Assembly (NCBI GenBank): GCA_958450365.1
Contig: CAUEEP010000934.1
Location: forward strand, 1,137,501-1,201,500
Length of the DNA stretch: 64,000 nt
Reading direction: 5' to 3'
From: Mesorhabditis belari
Lineage: Eukaryota; Nematoda; Chromadorea; Rhabditida; Rhabditidae
A program made the translations under genes and the position numbers. The notes beneath the pieces were generated by a model. That model saw only the letters and a list, made by a program, of their open reading frames with translations. It was not told the DNA's origin and made no database searches. Position 1 is the first letter of the stretch. The number at the start of each line of letters is the position of its first letter. This document shows, piece after piece, positions 22,678-33,639 of the stretch.

Positions 22678-22995
22678 GGGGTAGGCTAATTTCCGCCATT
22701 TTATTTGCGCAACAGGGTCATTTGCGCAACTTTTTTGACGTTTTTAAGGGACTGGCGCGAAAGCAGAGCAGTGCGCTTTCTAAAGCGTGGATGCGCTACC
22801 GTACCCCGCACAAAAATTCTCTTTTGCCATTCTTTTCATTTTCCTTTATTCCATGATGGAATCGGAAACTTTGTCCGGCTTTTATGCCGAGTCCCACTAA
22901 GTTTTCTTTCCTCTTCGTAAAATCCATTATTGCGCAAACGTACTTGCGCAAATGACCCTGTTGCGCAAATAAAATGGCGGAAATTAGCCTACCCC
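22678..22995. mobile_element. hAT-like MITE, copy 2 (52-bp perfect TIRs)
   Basis: Left arm 22678-22729 and right arm 22944-22995 are perfect inverted repeats starting GGGGTAGGCTAATTTCCGCC. The flanks show a duplication of 8-9 bp, CAAACCGAC (22669-22677, 22996-23004). Same termini as the element at 17456-17826 but a different interior. Confidence 0.9.
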
Positions 22996-23241
22996 CAAAC
23001 CGACCAGTAAATATGTAACAATAATTATTAAAACCTTTCTTGCGATCTTCTCATTGAACACTTCTTGTTGCACTAATTACCTCTGCTGGTTTAACATTAA
23101 GCTTACATTTCACCGTTAGAATAAACTTACAACAGTTTTTGAACGAATATACAACTTCTTTCTATGAACTTTTGAACAACTTTTGGTGAAACTTATCCAT
23201 TAAACTTTAGAAATAAGCCTATTGTCGATTTCTCATCAAGA

Positions 23242-23930
23242 ATGGATTCTTTGAAGGAAGCAATTGGATTGGTGAATTTTGCGTGTTCTTTGTTCATTTT
23301 CATTCGTTTTTAGATTCCTCGCAACTTCTATGTCATCAAGATTGGAACTACAACGGAAAGCCTCCGCACAGAGAATCTGTTCTGTTAGTTTTTGAAAATT
23401 TTCGAACCTATATTTACTTTAGGAAACGTTGTGCAAAGTTTCGCGGCAACCTGGAAAATGATGGTCTCGTTTTTGCAAAGAAATTCTCGCTTCTATTTGC
23501 AACTAGAGAAGAGGTGTGCAACTTTTCTATAGCAATTTAGTACCGCTTTAGGCTGAGCAACACATTGACAGCGTTGAAAAGAAGCCTCCTCCAGTGTTCA
23601 TAATCATCGATGACTATGGTTTTGCTTGGTGAACCTTTCAAATTTAGATTGTTTGTTAGAGTTGGATTTAGATCAAGTCTGTTTAGATGCAAGGATAACT
23701 GATCCTCAGCTTGCTCATGAGTGCAGTGTACTTCACGGGATATTGGCTTTTCAACGGTGAGGAGTCAGCAGTGAGGTCCGTTTTGTCAAGTGCTTCGTTA
23801 GTGTTGTTTTAATTTAGGGGACGTTGTTCTGCGTTCGTAAACGCGATGATCAAGTTATGGAGTGATGAAGGAGAAAAGAATGGAAAATCTTCGATTTCGA
23901 CTCGTGGACTCGGTCAATTTGATGAGAAAG
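23242..23930 (+). CDS. Hypothetical protein, six exons
   Basis: ATG at 23242. Exons 23242-23271, 23314 to about 23376, 23423-23513, 23552-23618, 23648-23756 and 23818-23930 have GT/AG boundaries and a continuous phase, although the exon 2 donor is weak. Product landmarks: MDSLKEAIGL, FYVIKIGTTTESLRTENL, KKPPPVFIIIDDYDCL, ITDPQLAHECSVLHGILAFQ and CSAFVNAMIKLWSDEGEKNG. No domain is recognised. The 3' side runs directly into the atlastin-like C-terminal exons, but the junction shifts frame by one base. The two may therefore be one decayed gene or two adjacent ones. Confidence 0.45.
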
Positions 23931-24003
23931 GTAACCAGTAGGTTAAATTATGCTAGAAGAAGTGTTTTTGGCTTCAAAAAATGTTTTGAGAGACCATTTT
24001 TAG

Positions 24004-24571
24004 ACCTCTTTCCTATGTGTATCCCCCTCATCATCTGGTGGAGAAAAGCCATACATTCAAACGGCCGAATTAGCAAATGAACATGAGCGTTGTCGCAGTG
24101 AAGCCATTCGTGAATTCAGGTTTGTCTTTAGCTTTGGCATTGGCTTTGGTATTTGAATGGTACCTTACTATTAGTCATTTTATATTTTAGAAGTGCCAAG
24201 AAAAGGGGTGGCGTTGCGCAAACCGGCTGTGCTCATTGCAATCATGATTGCCGATTATGTTTTGCAAGCGTTTTGTCAACTTCTTGGTATGAATTCAATT
24301 GCGGGTGAGATAGTTTTGTTTTACATTACTTTATTTCCTCCAGGTATTTTCTCATCGGTCTTCTTCATCATTGTTTGCACTTTGTCGGTGTGAAAACTTG
24401 CGAGAGCCGGCAGGATATGTTGGTTGAGTTTTGTAAATATGTATTTAGATTATTTATTGTGTATTTAGATGGACGATTTTGTGAACTGGGTTTGGAAGGA
24501 GTTTATTTCAACAAATGCCCACCATATGGGTGATCTGGGAGGTGCCGTTCAGCTCGGAGATCAATTTACAG
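24004..24571 (+). pseudogene. Atlastin-like GTPase, C-terminal half, frameshifted
   Basis: Exons 24004-24119, 24191-24304, 24344-24387 and 24469-24571. The first encodes SGGEKPYIQTAELANEHERC and EAIREFR and the second begins SAKKRGG; together they match the atlastin middle-domain pattern 'CGGxKPYL...LExKH...A...F...KKMGG'. The second exon then changes frame to read RKPAVLIAIMIADYVLQAF and LLGMNSIAG, the position of the first membrane hairpin helix ('RTPAxLF...GLxxIA'). Next come a second hydrophobic segment (SSVFFIIVCTLS) and the tail DDFVNWVWKEFIS. About 60 residues before the membrane hairpin are missing. The missing sequence and the frame change indicate a relic. Confidence 0.6.
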
Positions 24572-25018
24572 GTAGAGATCTTTAAATCTCAATGTTATTA
24601 TGTTATTAGATAACTGAATTAGGCATTTTGTGATTTTGTTTAGTCAGACTGTGAACAAGTAGCTTAAGTAGTAGATCGTCCCTAAACCTTTGTTGTCTTT
24701 TGTTCGCAAAAATTGCGATGAAAAGCTATCCTTGAAGGAAAATTAAAATTCGCTAATGACAGGCCCTGAAGCTCGTTGCTTGAACGGCCCACATATGCGG
24801 TGACATTTAAAAACTGTTTACAGAAACTAGTTACTGGTTTTAACTTGGATTTTAATTAATATGTAACAGAAAGTATTTAAGAACAAAAATCGCTTTAAAA
24901 TTATCAACTCTTTAGAATGCTACCACGTCAGCACGTCGAGCCGCTCCAACAAAAATCGACTAGTTCATAAGAAGCGGATCCATCAAACCGTAAAGTCAAT
25001 GTCTCTTCACATGCTTCT

Positions 25019-25610
25019 TTGGTCAAGAGGATTCCAGCGTGCGATTTCTTGTCGTTCAGGACAAATCAGCAATTGAACGATCAATGCACGCTTCTGCACA
25101 ATTTGAAGTCGATGAATAGTTTGTACCCGGAAGAGAATTCAAGAGAAGCTCTCGAGAGATTCATCTCAAATGTCCACGCATCGATCAAGAAAGATGCAAG
25201 ACTGAATATCAAACTCGGTGAAGATGAAGATGATCAAATGATCAACGATTTCATCTAGAATTTCATCATGGCACAACTCAAGGATTGCGAGACATTTGTG
25301 TTTCGCTGTTATTTCAAAGATTGATTTCGCTTTTACTACGATGCCTTGTTGAAGACTGAGCAAAAACGTTTATATTGTTGATCATTCAGCTAGCTACATT
25401 CATTGGATTGGTCAACAGATCGTCACCAATGGAATCCCGAGCAAGCACCATGAGGCTGCTATCTTGGTTTTTACAGATGATACCTACCCCCACAATATCC
25501 AGGAATACGACGAATCGATGAAGAGAATCATCTTCGACTTCTCAAACAGGCGGAGGATGTTATGAAGAATTTTGAATAGACTGTGGAATCTTCTTATTGC
25601 AGTTCATAAA
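25019..25610 (+). pseudogene. Unrecognised gene-family fragment, plus-strand copy
   Basis: Reads SNVHASIKKDARLNIKLGED, DDQMINDFI, a stop, then NFIMAQLKDCETF; after a frame change it continues HWIGQQIVTNGIPSKHHEAA and VFTDDTYPHNIQEYDESMKR. A near-identical sequence lies inverted at 28480-28967 with the stop replaced by Glu and a shorter middle part. This copy is broken by at least two stops. The acidic, Phe/Tyr-rich composition recalls nematode F-box-associated families, but no motif settles it. Confidence 0.6.
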
Positions 25611-26274
25611 AGTTCTCATTTATCAAATTTTGAAACCAAACTGGGTTGCAAAAGCCCAAAGCCTGACGGCTGTCCCATTTGTGAGAAAATTGTTGTGTGT
25701 AATTTCTAAAACTCGTCCGTCCTAGCCTAACCCAATGCAATAATTCCATTTCTCTTTGTTTGTTTGTTGTCCCTTTTCTAATATTTCTTTTCCAGAATGG
25801 CTGACGATTTTGACTCGTAGAATACTTCGAACGCGGATCATGAGGTTCGATCAGCATCTATTGTAGCTTTGGGATCAATGCTCCGAGCAACGGGTCCCAG
25901 AGTATATGCTTTGATGAAAGAAATCGTCGAAGATGAAGCTCGAATGGAGAAAGTATGTCGTTATTTGAATGTCATAGCCATCTATCTAAATTTTAGGTTC
26001 AAGCAGCTCTAGAGCAAGCAAAATTAGAAGTCGCCGAAGAACAAGCGCAAGATCCAATAGCAGCAGCTTGACCAGCTGTCGATCATGCACAAGAGGCCGA
26101 AGAGCAGACATCCACAGCATGTGTCAAAGCTGTCGAGTATTGGTTCGACGCGAAGAGTGGTCAGGTAAGATCGACGTTAAAGAAATTCTGAAGATCTAAA
26201 AAGGTTTTATAGGTCTTATAAAGATTTGGTCCGATCCTTGGATAATAACTTGAAAAATCCGATCTCGGACTATC

Positions 26275-26745
26275 ATTCGGATACCCGGTAAGAACTTGGA
26301 CAACTTTCGGTTTATTAGAGTTATCGGCTCTTGTACGTGATCTCGGGTTTATGAAGGTAGCTGCTGACGCGCTTTGGTTATAACTTTTGATAGAGTTAAT
26401 ATTTTTGGAATTTGTTTTCAGATTCAGATTCCTCATTAATTTGTGTATCTAGTAGTATATAATTTGTGAAAACTTTATTATTGGACCAAGCCTAAATTCA
26501 TTGTTAAAGTTCGAAAGTTTAGTTCGAAAACTGAAGCATTGGGAATCACGATAGATTTCGATCCAATAATAATGTTTTCACAAAGTATATACTCCTAGAT
26601 GCAAAAATTAATGAGAAATATGAAAGCCGATTTCAAAAATATGCATTCTATCAAAAGCTATAACCAAAACGAGTCATCGGATACCTCCATAAACGCGGAC
26701 AAGACCAGAATTATCCAGTCCTGCAGAGATCCAGACCCTGAAAGA
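26275..26745. mobile_element. Palindromic element in intron 2 of the stop-containing gene
   Basis: Arms of roughly 190-210 bp meet near 26520. Matching pairs include GAAAACTTTATTATTGGA at 26468 with TCCAATAATAATGTTTTC at 26561, and GGTTATAACTTTTGATAGAG with its inverse near 26650. No coding capacity. Confidence 0.75.
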
Positions 26746-26749
26746 ATTT

Positions 26750-26890
26750 GAAGCCGAATTTCTCGGCCCACATAAAAGATAGCTATAGTTCATTGCTATG
26801 GAAAGCAAAGTTTGTAGGGTTTGACAAAAATTATAAATTTGCTTCTTATAGCATAAATCTATCTTTTATGTGGACTGAGAAATCGGCTCT
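26750..26890. mobile_element. Short palindromic MITE, copy 1
   Basis: GCCGAATTTCTCGGCCCACA followed by TAAAAGATAG, and at the right end the inverted CTATCTTTTATGTGGACTGA and GAAATCGGC. A second copy lies at 27312-27437. Confidence 0.7.
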
Positions 26891-27311
26891 CAAATTGACT
26901 CTCTTATCGAAAGGCTGGATTTTTTAAGGGCAGATAATTTGGAAGGGCCAAATTTTGGGTAGTTAAAGCATACCATCTGCTTAAAGACCAGTTATCAAGT
27001 TTTGAAGATCTCCTATGTGATTCTATAGTTATTTTTACAGGGCGCAGTGATGTGGAATGACACGGATCAAGGCCTTCAGCACAGCCTGCTGCGACACAGC
27101 TCCGAGTGGAAGGAAGTGATTCAGGGATTTGAAGCGACGGTCGATTCTTTTTCATCCACGATGAAAACGCAACTGGATACGATTGGAAAGAACGCTTTCA
27201 CTCTCGACGCCGTTCGAAATTCGACATGGCCAAGCCTCAATGATGAAGATATGAAAAGTGAGGGGAAAATATTCGGGGGCTATGAAAAGTGAAGCAACTT
27301 TGAGGACTGGC

Positions 27312-27437
27312 TTCTCGATCCACATAAAAGCTTGTTTAATAGTATTAAAAGTTAATTTGTAATTCTCGCCAGGTGCTATAACTTTGTTCGTACAGCAATG
27401 GCCTATCTTTTATGTGACAGAGAAATCGATCCCTTTA
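27312..27437. mobile_element. Short palindromic MITE, copy 2
   Basis: Ends TCTCGATCCACATAAAAGCT and CTTTTATGTGACAGAGAAAT mirror copy 1. Lies in intron 3 of the stop-containing gene. Confidence 0.65.
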
Positions 27438-28479
27438 AATTTGACTCTCTTTTTAGGGCATCGGATCTTTGGATCGAATAATTGAGTGAAGCTAAGGATA
27501 TTTTGAAAATTCTATCTGACTTCTTTCAGCGGTGAGCAAGCTGCAAATCAGCATCTACGAGTTTCTCCGGAACAACGTTACCTACGCACAGTATCAAGGC
27601 GGGGGAATTGCTCAAGCTGGTCACATGCAAGTTTACTTCGAGGTAAATGTTAGAGAAAGGGTACAATGATGAAACAATTTATTATAATTTTTTCTTTTAA
27701 GGTCATCGATCTGATGATGAACCCAAAGACAAGGGTGGTGTGTGCATCTGATGAGCTCTACCTGCCTGATCCCCTTTTCCGAGATGGTCGTCCGATCCGA
27801 AAAATTATCACCGAGTTCTTCACGTCGAAGACGAACGTCGTCGGTAAAACTTTTTGTACAATTTCTTCGCTTCATCTCTTGTGCTTGTGCGCATATGGAT
27901 GGCCTATGTTACAACCTAATACTTCATTTTTCCCCTGCTTTACCTTATTTTGCTTACTCTTGTCCCGTTCTGTGCTATCTATATCTCATCCAATCTTTGA
28001 TCATCAGCCTATTTAAAATAAAAATGTTGATTTGGAAGGTTTTGAATTGAAAATTCACAGGTTACAGCTTTCACAGAGCAAAAGCGTTGGAAAAAAGATT
28101 ACCAGATTTCCGTAAAATTCGTCAACTTCATAACGCACTGGCACTTTCACGATCAATTAGACTTCTAAAAAGCACGGATAATATCAAACCATTTTCTTTT
28201 CATTTCACAAAAGATTTTAAAGCTTTATTCTCAATAATTGAAAGGCAACCAAATATAACAGATAAAGCACCAATAATCTGTCAATTCAAAAAATGGAAAC
28301 AATAGAAAGCGGCTAAATGATACAATGAATCATCAAAAAGTGTTTATTTTAACCGACCGGGACGTAGAAGGCCAAGAGGACCAAGACGTCCGTAAAATTA
28401 TCGTACCCGTACACGCAGATGCAGTCCTTGGTTGAATCAATACGTCGACGGAATATTGAGCTTTCCATGTTGAAAACCT

Positions 28480-28967
28480 CAGAACCATTAAGATTCTTCA
28501 TAAAATCCCCCGCCTATTTGAGAAGTCGAAGATGATTCTCTCCATCGATTCGTCGTATTCCTGGATATTGTGGGGGATCCATCCTGTGGTATTACCTGTA
28601 AAAATCAAGATAGCAGCCTCAGGGTTTTTGCTCGGGCTTCCATTGGTGACGATCTGTTGAGCAATCCAATCAAGTTAGCTGAATGATCAACAATATAAAC
28701 CTTTTTGATCTCAGTTTTCAACAAGGCGTCGTAGTAAAAGTGAAATAAATCTTTAGAATAACAGTGGAACCCAAATGTCTCGCAATCCTTGAGTTGTGCC
28801 ATGATGAAATTCTCGATGAAATCGTTGATCATTTGATCATCTTCATCTTCACCGAGTTTAATATTCAGTCTTGCATCTTTCTTGATCGATGCGTGGACAT
28901 TTGAGATTTTGAATTCTCTTCCAGGCACAAACTCTTCACCGACTTCAAATTTTAAGTTCCTAAACAA
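28480..28967 (-). pseudogene. Unrecognised gene-family fragment, minus-strand copy
   Basis: A 120-codon frame: LRNLKFEVGEEFVPGREFKI, then SNVHASIKKDARLNIKLGED and FHFYYDALLKTEIKKVYIVD. It then shifts frame near 28680 (GLLNRSSP) and, past a possible intron (about 28585-28600), resumes as HNIQEYDESMERIIFDFSN. Lower on the same strand, 28505-28340 may continue as MKNLNGSEVFNMESSIFRRR. Inverted paralogue of 25019-25610. Together they flank the six-exon gene. Confidence 0.6.
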
Positions 28968-29184
28968 AGCAAATTTATGTTAATAGTATGATTGTGTTTG
29001 CTATTATATTAATTTGCATTTTCTTTCTTTCACTAAAAGGTTTTTGCCTTTTAATCTCTTTCCTCCGGTAAGAGGCTTCATTTTCGCAAAAGAGGTCATA
29101 TAAAACTTATTGGCTGATGCTTGCAATTCTTTTATTTTTGGAAAGATATGCAAGCGCTGGTTTCATCCCCATCACCCTAATCGA

Positions 29185-29275
29185 TTCAGGCTAAATTAGT
29201 ATTCTTGGGCTTTCGTGGTGTACTTTGTGCTTAAATCTGTAAACGCACTTCTTCTGACGCAACGGTTTGAAAGAT
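29185..29275. mobile_element. Dispersed palindromic repeat, single arm
   Basis: GTGTACTTTGTGCTTAAATC followed by TGTAAACGCACTTCTTCTG: one arm of the family described at 1540-3300. Confidence 0.5.
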
Positions 29276-29719
29276 GAAGATATATACAAGATTATTGGCT
29301 TGGGGTTTTCGTCCCGAAAATGATTTCTTTGCGGTGAAATCTTGGCGTCTCCTATGGGACGTGGTCAGCTCCTTTTCGCGAATAGCCGAGATAATTTCCG
29401 AAAGACAAGCCAGAAGAATGGATCTTTTCCCGCAATTTCCCCATGGGATTTCACCAGTTTGTCTTATGATGGCCGCGCTTATGCTCTCCTCAAGCCGATT
29501 GCCGGAAAGGAAAACAACGGGGATACGGTAGCTCAAAAGAGAGAGTCATCGAGTTTTTTTTTGGTTTTAATTTCGATAAACATCTTTGGGTAACAAATTT
29601 GAGCAAATTTAATGGCTTACGGGCAATTTAATGATCTCATTTAACACCTCAAAACTTCAAATTCATTGCAATATCTTCAGTTTTTTGCATGCACTTTCTA
29701 GTAACTAGCAGAAGTTTGA

Positions 29720-29990
29720 CCGAATTATTCAATGTGCCAGAAGAGGTGTGTTTACAACTTTATTCCGCATAAAGCACACTTAAAAGAAATCACTTTGAGA
29801 GTGGTCAAGCTGGAATGCCCGTATTAGCTTGTATTAAGGCGGGAATGCCTGTATTTTGTTGACTCAAGCTTGATTGGGTTCTAAAAATACAAACGTACCC
29901 TTTCCTGGTGCACTAAATTCATTTTTCTCATAGCAATGGGGGTTGCGCGAGAAAAATGACGATTTCATGGCGCCAGAAAGGATGCATTTA
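29720..29990. mobile_element. Dispersed palindromic repeat, two arms
   Basis: AATGTGCCAGAAGAGGTGTG on the left and TTTCCTGGTGCACTAAATTC near 29909 mark the two arms. Around 29805-29880 lies a short direct repeat (GGAATGCCCGTATTAGCTTG and GGAATGCCTGTATTTTG). Confidence 0.5.
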
Positions 29991-30109
29991 GTCATTTTTA
30001 AGCCATTTTTGAGCCAAATCTGCGAAAATTAAACTTTTGAACATGATGAACAGCACTTTTATTTACAATAAACTTTATGAAAATAGTTTATTTAAATTTT
30101 TATTGACTT

Positions 30110-31598
30110 TCATTTTCCTTCGTCCATCTCTCCCTCACCAAACTCAGTGCCAATCGGCTGACATCTTTTGTTTTTCATGCGTCGATTTTGAAACCAGATC
30201 TTCACCTAGAAATTTGGGGCTTAAGAAAAGAAGCGGTTTTCTAAACGGTTACGGTTTGCACTTTGAAAGATAATCTTCTTAAAAGTTTCAAAGAAAAGCT
30301 ACCGTAATCCAGGATCACCGCTCTACCGTAAGCCCAGCAAACTAGCGTAAGCCCAGCAAACTACCGTAATCCCAGCAAGCTACCGTAAGCCCAGCAAGCT
30401 ACCGTAAGCCCAGCAAACTAGCGTAAGCCCAGCAAACTACCGTAATCCCAGCAAACTACCGTAATCCCAGCAAACTACCGTAACCCCAGCAAACTACCGT
30501 CATCCCAACAAACTAGCGTAAGCCCAGCAAGCTATCGTAGTCCCAACAAAATACCGTAACCCCAGAAAACTACCGTAATCCCAGGTTACCGATCAACGGT
30601 AATCCATTGTCAAAAAGGGACCTGAGTACCATAGCTTTCCTAACTTTAGTCTTTTATCTTCGTACATTTTTTAGAAAAGATTTAAGCAGAAGAATACCGT
30701 TAGATACGATAAAATGCCATTCTAAAAACCAAGATAGGTATTCGACTACGGTATACAATCGAAACTCACCTGCGTTTCGGTGAGACAAAGCTGCTGAGCC
30801 AGCTGGTATCGCCGCGGTCGGCTGAGGTACTTGTTCTCATTGAATTGACTGAAAAAGTGATTTTATCTTTAGAATGAACTATAAAATGAAACTTTTTGAT
30901 TGTATAGAAGTGTTAGAAGTGTCTAGAAGTGTCTAGAAATGTCTAGAAGTTTTTTTACGAACCGTTCCAATTCAATCAACTGTTCCGAAGTGAAAGCCGT
31001 TCTCGGACGCCGCATTTTTCCCCATGATTGCCAGGCGCCAACTGGAAATAATCTTACTAGATCTTACTGTACTTTGTGTTGAAATCTGTAAACGCACATC
31101 TTTCTGGAGCACTGAATACTTCATTTTTCTTACAGCATGATGTCATGAGAAAAAATGAAGAGTACGCCAGAAAGAATGCGTTTACAACTTTCGGATTTTT
31201 GATCTCTTGGAAAATCATGAGAAAAGCGAACGAGTGAGCGCCAATTGATCATAGAGAAGCGCCGGATTAATCAACGGATACGAGACAGTCATCGATGGTA
31301 AACGGAAACCGAATGGGAACTGAAATGGAGATTTTAAAAGTGAGCTCAATTACCGTACTCCATTGCATATTTGTATTTTTAAGCTAAAATTTAACATTTT
31401 CTTGTTCCTCACCATTTCATTTCCATTCTGACAATCAAACAATTCCAATTTCTCATCGTTTAATGTTGTCGCTGCCTGACTCACACTATAAAATGATGTT
31501 CTTTATGCTTGATTTTGTAAACGCAGCCTTTCTACTGATCTTATTTTCTTTTAAAAAGCCCTTACTTTTGAATTTGATCGTTTTTTGAAGAATCGCAT
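30110..31598 (-). CDS. ANTP-class homeobox transcription factor, Mnx/HB9-like
   Basis: A complete six-exon gene: 31598-31566 (ATG), 31475-31413, 31319-31232, 31041-30963, 30848-30770 and 30205-30110 (TGA). All junctions have GT/AG ends and correct phase, giving 145 residues. The homeodomain starts at the RRPRTAFTSEQLIELERQ segment, continues as FNENKYLSRPRRYQLAQQL and CLTETQ, and ends VKIWFQNRRMKNKR, with the invariant Trp48, Gln50, Asn51 and Arg53. The RPRTAFTSEQ start and NKYLSRPxR loop favour the Mnx/HB9 class (C. elegans ceh-12 type); even-skipped and Hox3 classes are alternatives. Asn at position 56, where HB9 proteins usually have Trp, is unusual. The N-terminal part is very short (about 65 residues) and the tail is acidic. 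It would bind DNA in the nucleus. Introns carry a 19-bp array and a dispersed palindromic repeat. Confidence 0.85.
30318..30590. repeat. 19-bp minisatellite (CTACCGTAATCCCAGCAAA)
   Basis: About 14 units with AGC/ATC/ACC variants, inside the last intron of the homeobox gene. Because the period is 19 it is not open in any frame. Confidence 0.93.
31060..31200. mobile_element. Dispersed palindromic repeat, well-preserved copy
   Basis: The clearest example of the family. The left arm reads TGTAAACGCACATCTTTCTG, GAGCACTGAATACTTCATTT; the right arm is the inverse, GAAGAGTACGCCAGAAAGAA, TGCGTTTACA. The loop CTTACAGCATGATGTCATGAG itself contains CATGATGTCATG. It lies in the homeobox gene's third intron. 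Confidence 0.75.
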
Positions 31599-32079
31599 GT
31601 TGAAATTTGCGTCTCAGAGATTTGTGTGGCTATAAAATAGTAAATTTTTAAAAATTTCACTTTTATTAGAAAAATTCCTTTTTCAAACCGTTATTTTAGC
31701 TTTAATATAAAGTTTTTCAAAGTTTTTAACCTCAAATTTATAACCAATTCCTTTTTCTTACCTTGCTTTTTGGTGTCTAAAGTTGGGCAAAGTAGGGAGT
31801 CGATTGAAGAGAACATCTCAAAAAAAGAATAAACGTTTTTTTTTAGATTTTATATATATGCTTTATTGAGGGGGCAAATAGAAACGAATCAGCTAGTCAT
31901 AACCGAATATAACATATTGCTACAATAATTTCACAAAAAAAAGAAAGAAAACTAAAAATGGTACAGTCAGACTACAGTTAGGAAACACAGGTACAAAAAG
32001 ATTAAATATAGGGCAGATTTGAGATGGCAATAAGATCTAATTCGTTTACAGATACTTTCAATTTTCCTACAGACGAGAA

Positions 32080-32265
32080 GATACCAGACGAGAAGATACC
32101 AGACGAGACGAGACGAGACAAGACGGAAGCTTATTCGAAGTCCAAGACCGGAGCTTATTCCAAGTCCAAGACAGGAGCTTATTCCAAGTCCAAGACCGGA
32201 GCTCATTCCAAGTCCAAGACGGAAGCTCATTCCAAGTCCAAGACCGGAGCTTATTCCAAACCCTA
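32080..32265. repeat. 24-bp minisatellite (GAGCTTATTCCAAGTCCAAG + 4)
   Basis: About six units, preceded by a short GACGAGAAGATACCA repeat. Open on both strands because the period is 8 codons (Ser-Lys-Ser-Lys-Thr-Gly-Ala-Tyr forward). No start or splice context supports translation. Confidence 0.9.
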
Positions 32266-32479
32266 CTAATACAGTTCGCAAAAGGATGATAAAGGGAAAG
32301 ATGATGGGGATGAGAACCGACCGAAATTTGATAAGGATGACTACGTGTACTTCTAGAAATTTCCACAATTTTCAAGAGGCTTTGAAAACTTTCAAGCTTT
32401 CAAGCTTTCAATCCAATTTTCAAGAGGCTTTGAAATTCTGGATGCGACTCAGGGTGGAAAAGAATTTTATAGCAAAAAA

Positions 32480-33635
32480 ATAAGATCAAAGTAAATACAG
32501 CTATATAAAAGGGGGTTTTAAATCAAAAACTATAAGTCTAGTCTTATAATTTGGAATAAGAGAAGAAGGGAAACAATGAGTGCATGCTTTTTTAGTGAAA
32601 CGCCGTTGGACATTTTCAACCAAGGTGAGAAGTTTCTTAATGACCATACCATGGTGCACATCGGCGCGAAAGTGCGTTTTCTATCGGATTTTTCTGGGAG
32701 TACCTTTTTTAGATGCGGAAAATTGTGCTGATTCCGAATCTGAAGGAATTTTTCAAATCCCTCTAACAGAAATTTTTTAAATTTAGGTTTAGCGGTTTTT
32801 TGGTCATTTCGTATGGGAAATTTTGTGGTACCCTGCAGTTTGGAGCTCGTAACTCGACAAAGAGGGTCTAGAACCAAAAACGAAGTGATAAGTTTTATTC
32901 TAGAGACTCTTACGAACATTTTGATGCAAAAATTATCAAATTTGCTCAACTCTACAAAAAGTTATAACATTGCCACCCTGGTGGCATATTTAAAAAAAGA
33001 ATTCTTTATTCTAAAGTAATTCTAAAGTTAATCGTTTCTTAAAAAGTAATAAAAGAAATAAAAGAAATCTTTTGATTGATTTGAATTCAAAAGTTTTCAT
33101 TTAAAATAATAGCCATTGAGGGCTAAGGGGTGGAGCTACCGTAAGACAAAAATGTCTAAATTTCAAGTCAAAAATTTGTTTTCTAAAAAAATAACCCAAA
33201 TTTACATTTAAATTCATTCAAATTTAAAGAAAAATGTGAATTTAAATGCAAATTTCCATTTAAATCCAAACAAAATTGCAAAAACTAGTTGAAAAACCCA
33301 TAAAATAATCAAAACTACGATTTTCTATGAAAAAGTTGGCTTTTAGAAGGCAAAATTCAGATTTTTTAATAAAAAATCATTTAAATATGTAAATTTCATT
33401 GAAATTTCATTGAAATTTCATTGAAATTTTCAATAATATACTTAAAAATGAGAAGAAATTGAAGAAAAATTTCATTTTAAGCACAAAGGGGAAAGGGGCG
33501 GTAAAAGTGTGAAAGGAGAATTTGCATATTCCTTTGACGAGTCGCCAAATTCTCTAGAGACCCAAAAATTGAAAGTGAAATGGAATATTTTGTCACCACT
33601 GGCTTTTGATGAAATTCAACATTCTTTTAGCTTTT
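32480..33635. other. AT-rich interval, nothing recognised
   Basis: Includes a repeated TTGAAATTTCA motif (33398-33428) and a long minus frame (32530-32949) with no recognised domain. No supported gene. Confidence 0.45.
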
Positions 33636-33639
33636 GTTT

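Larger units (their letters stand above)
25797..28168 (+). pseudogene. Six-exon gene with two in-frame stops, function unknown
   Basis: ATG at 25797 directly after TTTCTTTTCCAG, a good cis- or trans-splice acceptor. Exons 25797-25952, 25997-26164, 27041-27257, 27530-27642, 27702-27843 and 28077-28168 have GT/AG ends, join in phase throughout and end in TAA. The 296-codon frame is broken only by TAG at codon 8 (25818-25820) and TGA at 26069-26071. Landmarks: VRSASIVALGSMLRATGPRV, an Ala/Gln/Glu-rich helix, MWNDTDQGLQHSLLRH, LQISIYEFLRNNVTYAQYQG, YLPDPLFRDGRPIRKIITEF and a Trp/His/Phe-rich C-terminus FITHWHFHDQLDF. No known family. The long 26165-27040 intron carries palindromic elements. Confidence 0.55.

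Noticed and set aside
29231..29536. Overlapping plus and minus frames of 80-100 codons
   Set aside because: Both strands are open over the same bases with no domain. The GGATCTTTT-CCCATTTCCCC likeness to 56040-56080 is too short to support a family.
32530..32949. 139-codon minus frame
   Set aside because: No recognised motif and no splice partners. A weak similarity of 32680-32720 to the sequence near 46230 is too short to name a transposon.
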